Positions 55,201 through 61,200 of a stretch of 64,000 nt of DNA are shown in pieces. Numbering within the stretch: the stretch's first letter is position 1; the number at the start of each line of letters is the position of its first letter. The stretch is from Nautilus pompilius. Taxonomy: Eukaryota; Mollusca; Cephalopoda; Nautilida; Nautilidae. The DNA is taken from assembly GCA_018389105.1 (NCBI GenBank), contig JACATO010002131.1, forward strand, positions 1,299,001 to 1,363,000, read 5' to 3'. Below the pieces are notes generated by a model. That model was not told the DNA's origin. It was given only the letters and a program-made list of their open reading frames with translations, and did not search any database. A program made the position numbers and the translations under genes.

Positions 55201-58200
55201 AATAAGTGCTGGGATATTATGGAAGCCAAAATCAACTTTTATCTCACTTTATTTATCTTATGGATTAAATGGATGTAAATACTAAATTCTCTTTTTTTTT
55301 AAATCTGGAACCCTATTAGTTGTAGGTTTGGCCAATAAAGCTGGAAGTTTTCTTTTCAGATGGATTAAAATTATGCAACCATTGCTTATAATTTGTTTTG
55401 TAGATACAACAATTGGCAGTAGTGTTCTCCGTGTGACTGCCACTGACAATGATGTTAACAGTGTCTTGGAATATAAAATTTTGAAAAGCTCAATTACTGC
55501 TACAAATCCACAAGGAAAACCAACAGAACCTTACCCATTTAAGTACATGGTAATTACATTCTCCATGTTTGTTACTCTTCATCTTTGTATAAATTTGGTT
55601 TAGCTTTTTTTCCTTTCATAAATAGGCACTGTCTGATTTCTACATCCTTTAAACTATTTAACAACATAATATAAATAACAGCATGAATAACAGTTTAATC
55701 TTTTCCCATTCAGGACAGCCAAAACTGACTGAGGCTGAACAGCCAAAAACAGTTGGCTGTTGACAGGTCCTCCACTTGCATTTATTCTACAGATAATATA
55801 TGGGTCCACGTTATCACTTCTGTTATTTATGTATCACTCTATTTTCCCACAAAAGTGATTTTACTGGTCAAGCTAATTGCATGGCCGAGTTGGATTACCC
55901 ATTCCATCATCTACAGGATGGAATCTGATGCTGATAAGGTGTTCATACCTCAAGTCTTTCATCATTAAGTTGGTCAGATGTTGATGGAGGAATATCTGGA
56001 GAGTGAGCAAGGTCATCGAATTTGAGTCGTCTGCAGCTGATCGATATTCTGGTGTTTTCATAGTCTGTCAGCCCAAAGACGATACTCCTGGTAATGCCCA
56101 GTGTAGTGGAATTTTTCGGAGCTAATACCAGAGGATTTCTTCCTCCATAAAGCTGGAGAGAGAAATCAGGCAGGCAGAGATGACAACACCTGGACACCAC
56201 CACTAGGGGCACAAAAGCTTTCCTGGCAATAAATATTGCTATGGGGTCTCTGCCATTCCCTTGATGGTTTTTTGGATCAAGGATGACAGATTCAATGTCA
56301 AAAGTAATGACATTGAAGAGAATCAAGAAGTTGAATCAGTATTGGCACTCCTGTTATGCATTTGGGTTTACTTTACATTATTTTACTTTCCGCACTATAA
56401 ATTGAATTTTTCCTCTCATTTTCTGGACATATTTCCTTTTCATTTGGATTAATGAACTGTATGTTAAGTTATTTGTGCTGTTGGAATCAGTGTTTGATGA
56501 CTTAATGATTTTTAATAATTTAATTCAGTAGGTGCATTTTGTGCAGCCATTTTGGAAATTCTATGAATGTTTATGCATATTAAATATGGCATTTTCTGAA
56601 TGGGAAAGGGTTAATTATGATCTGTTATCAAGAATAAAATTAATATATGCCTATCATAAGGCTTTAAGTGATGATGCTGTATATTATATTACTTTGCCTA
56701 CCGTTTATTTATTGTAAATGCATATGGCCTTTTGCCATTTGAGTCTTCACGTACATGTACATACTGAGCATGATAATAGCTCTAGTTTCTTCATGAAAGA
56801 AATACCTGTCAAGTTAGCAGGAAAATACCTGCTTGCTCTTACACAGTATGGTTGTGAAGTCTTGCGATGACATTCACTGGTTTGTTTTATTTCAAGGAAG
56901 AGAAAGCTGGCTCATTTTAAGTAGCAAGATTTTACAGCATAGATACTGTGCTTGCTAAACAAAGTAATGGAAATTAAAACCAGATGGTTCTTGGACTGAC
57001 TGTAATTTTTCATTAGGAAACATTTAAAGATGGATGAGTCTATTGTAGCTATCATAGATAAGTTTTGAATACTAAGAGAACCTGTTGTATTTTTCATTTC
57101 TCTTGCTTCCTTTTGTAAAAATTTACTGATGAATGTGTAAAAAAATGGATTTTGAAATTTATTGTAGATTTCCAGACTTGAAATAATAATAATAATACTA
57201 AGTAAAGCATTTTTGTGTATATTTTTTAATTTGCCATGAAAACAGCCCTCTTACAAGATGTAATTTTATGCATGATTCACCTGTTTAATTAAAACTTAAT
57301 TACTTTGTAGAGAACAAAAAGATGACTAAACATCAAATAGTTGGCTTTTCTTCTAAAAACTCATTGTTTTGGTTGTAGGTGGTTTTTATTTCTTGTTTTT
57401 GTTATTTTTAGCAGGTAGAAATTTAGTGTTACAGAGAACTGATTTGGAGAGTGTTAAAGAATTAATAGATACTAGTTTCTACGTTTTCAGGGAGGAACGA
57501 AACAAATAATCAAAACGTTATTTGAAGTAGTATGAATAAAAATAGATGCTCATGGAATAGGCTGCAGCCAATTCACCATCCACCCTCACTTAATTGCCAG
57601 GTAGTGAATGTTAAGACACAAACAAACCCACTTAATTACAATTACTCAGGAGCATCTCACAGATTACGATAAAATGCGAAACAGCAAGAAATCATGTCTG
57701 GTGGATGGCAATGTTTATTCGAGTGTTGCTCAAACTTCCTGCAATATCTTTAAAAAGTCAGTATAGTACAGCATCTTAAAAATGAAAAAAAAAAAGAAAA
57801 TGTTTAGGTTTTGTCAGTTTGGGGTTTATGTATTGAAGAAGTCTGATTTTATTTTGGTAAATATCAGAAGTTGTAAAGCTCTGCACTTTCTCTTCCAGTA
57901 CATAAAACTCATCAAACTTGTCACAAGAAATGGAGTCGTTTTGCCAGCTATGTATGCTTATAAATTCTCAGTAGCAATCTAAAGTTCCCAGGAGCAGCTG
58001 TGTAGGAAGGTTGGAGAGGGGAGATTGGTAGGACCAGTTTGCCTTACCTTGGTTAAGAAATTTTTTTCCAGAGGCTAGTATTTGAACATTGCTCATCCAC
58101 AAAAAAAGGAGAGAAAAATGCAAGCAGCAATATATTCAATAGAGATTTTAAATGAGAAAATTAGCGTGGAAAGGAAAACATAACTGGAAGATAATCTACA

Positions 58201-61200
58201 GAAAATACAGAATCTGGTTTAGTTTAAGGCACTTTGTCAGTATAGTTTGTGTTCTGAAATAGCAGCTTATGCAAAGTAAAGTATGTGCTGGTAGTTGTTT
58301 GTAGTCAGATTTGTTGTATTTTGGGGGTGACTAGTATCTAGGTATTAAATTAGTTAGATAGTGTCAAGCTGTCAGCTTAAATATTTCTTAATGATTTTGT
58401 TGTTGTTGTTTTAGGATGCTTTTACAATCAACAAGAGTACAGGAGTTATCTACACTAAAATTAAACTCCAACACGTTTATGCTTCTCTGGTATCCTTCAA
58501 CGTGCGAGTTGAAGACAAGAATGCAGGCAATGGCTCAGAGGCACTCAGACAGCGGAATGAAGGTGTGCTAACTATAAGAGTGGGAAAATTATGATGATGT
58601 GTTATTTCCAGAAAACAGATGCTTAGTTTTGGCATTTACATGCAGAAGGCTGGGTTGTGGCATTTCCAGTCATCTTATTAGTTGTAATTAGATTCCTAAA
58701 ATGGAGGTTTAGTTAATCTGCCACTATCGCTAGTGCTTAGTAACTGTTTTGGAGTATAGTGATGGTAATTTGCATATGTTTAGATAGTCTGCTGCAAAAT
58801 AACAGCATTGCACTCCAAAAGAGGACTAAAAGTCTGGTTTAGTGACAGAAAGTTTGCTCCTTTGTAACCACAGATGGCCATTTACTAATTACATGCAAAC
58901 ACCTGGGGAGTAAGAGCTTCTGCTCACACTGCAAAAACACTTTAAGGCATCAAGAAACATGAGACCAGACAACCGTGGCCGGACAGATGACCAACGGACA
59001 TTTTACCAACAGACATTTCACTGACGAACATTTGGCCAAATGGATATCTGACCAAATATCGGATATCTGGCAGAATGGACATACAGTCTGAATTTTCTTT
59101 GTTATTTTTATTTCTTCTTTGTAACTGCTTTATAAAACAAACTATAAAAACAATAAAAGGATAACATCATTGTATGATAAAAAAAAATCTTTATTGCACG
59201 TACTATAGTATAAAAGATATTAATAGTCGATGTCACTTCCTCTGACTGTTTGGCTCTTTCTTTAATTTTCTGTACTGTTTTCAAGGATATGTTGCATGCG
59301 GAATCAGATGGATGTGAATGATTACTTGCTTCTCCTTAACTTCGTCTTCTGTTTTTAGTCACCATCCACAACTTCCTTTGCGTTCACATCGCCAATATGT
59401 TACATTGTCTTTTTGTTTATCAACGATGTAGGTGTAGCCATCAAGTAAAAGTTTTTCTTCCTCCTCTTGTTGTTGGTATGAATTCCATGGTCTTAAAAGA
59501 AACAATAATTTTATTTACCTTAGGCAACACCCCTACTTATAAAAGGTTTAAACATTATTTACAAAAATAACTTTAAATTATCATAGATGATAATATACAC
59601 ATCTCAAAAAAAACTTGAAAGAGAACAACAATAAAGTAAAAAAAATGTAAAAAACACTGATACAAAACGCTGAAAAACATCAGCTTACCTTTATAACTTC
59701 AGACTGGCAACTGTACCAGCGTCTAGGCAGGCTGCCAGTTGTCTGTTCGGCCGTTTACTTTTCGGTCAGATATCCGTTCGGCCAAATGTTTGTCAGTGAA
59801 ATGTCCGTTCGGCCATCTGTCCGGGAGTCCAGACAACACACTACAGATCGAGAATCCCTTATCCAAAAAACTCTAAAATCTGAAGTATTTCTGGAGTGCC
59901 TTTGGAAAATTCCAGAAGGTTCTAGGAAGGTTGCTGGGTGACGCATGGGTCCCGATATGCTTGACGTACATGCATCACTCACCACAATCTCTGTACTTTG
60001 TTGTTGTTGTGAATGTACTTTGAAAATGTTGAAAAGGCCTGCAAACACCCCTGCTGTACTGGCAGGCCTACCGTAGTGATGGCTTACCTCTCTGATGTTT
60101 AGATGTATGTCTTTTTCATATGATTTCATGCACAAAATTATTTTTAAATATTGCATAAAACCACCACCTGCAGGCCGAATGTATCCATATGCAGTTATAA
60201 TGTTGTAAATGAACTCCTGCCCAGTCCCTACTCCCCAGTGAGTTAGCTACCAAATTATGCCAGTGTATGTATATTCCAGAATCCAAAACATTCCGGAAAT
60301 CCAAAACACATTTGGCCCCAAGGATTTCAGATAAGGAATTCTCAACCTGTATCTTCCATTATTAGCTGGAACCCCTACCAGAACTCTTAGTTTTTAGATC
60401 TAGGAGAAAAGCCCATGTGAATGGCTGGTGAAGAAGAGCAAGAAGTAACCATGCAAGGGATGGAAATGCCAAACCAGGTTGGTTCAAGCTTGGGTTCAAA
60501 TTAGTTTCCTCAACCATGGCATTCCAGTATTCTAGCAACTAGGCAATTCACTGCCTCACTATTTTCTGTAACTAACATAGAAATGTGCAAGCTAATCTTT
60601 TACCTTCAGTCTTTCTGCTGGAATTATTATACTGTACATGATGCTTTTCGCAAGTGTTTAAGTTTAGTGTTGATACAAGAAGGCAAGAATCCATAATGCC
60701 TCTCCCTTAAGTATTACAAAAGGAAAATTAGATATTAGTCCAAGATTATTTTAAGAAGTATTTCTGGCAAACATGTTTCGCATTGGGATCTTAGATTGCT
60801 CCATGAAGTCCATAATGTATAGAAATGTGTTAAAATAAACCATCTGCTATTAAGTCAGTTGGATATTGTCCCTTTTTTTTTTTTAATGGAGCATTTCTAG
60901 CCACTTTTGTTCCACGGGGGACCAAATAGTAAGTGACAACTTTCTATAGCATTTATACAATTTAACGTTTTTACTTCTAACCACTATAGGATTGAAAATT
61001 AATCCCCAAAACAAAAATAAATGACATCACACTTTGTAGGTGGGGGGCACTTATTTTTAAAAGAGTCTTGTTTTATTTCTGTATTCTACATCTGATGCAT
61101 CGTTACTTGACAGTTGGTAGAAACTTGTACTGTGTTTTCTTTCTTTCTTTTTTTCAGGTAGAGTTATAGTTATCATCCTTCCTAGTAAAAAGACCAAACC

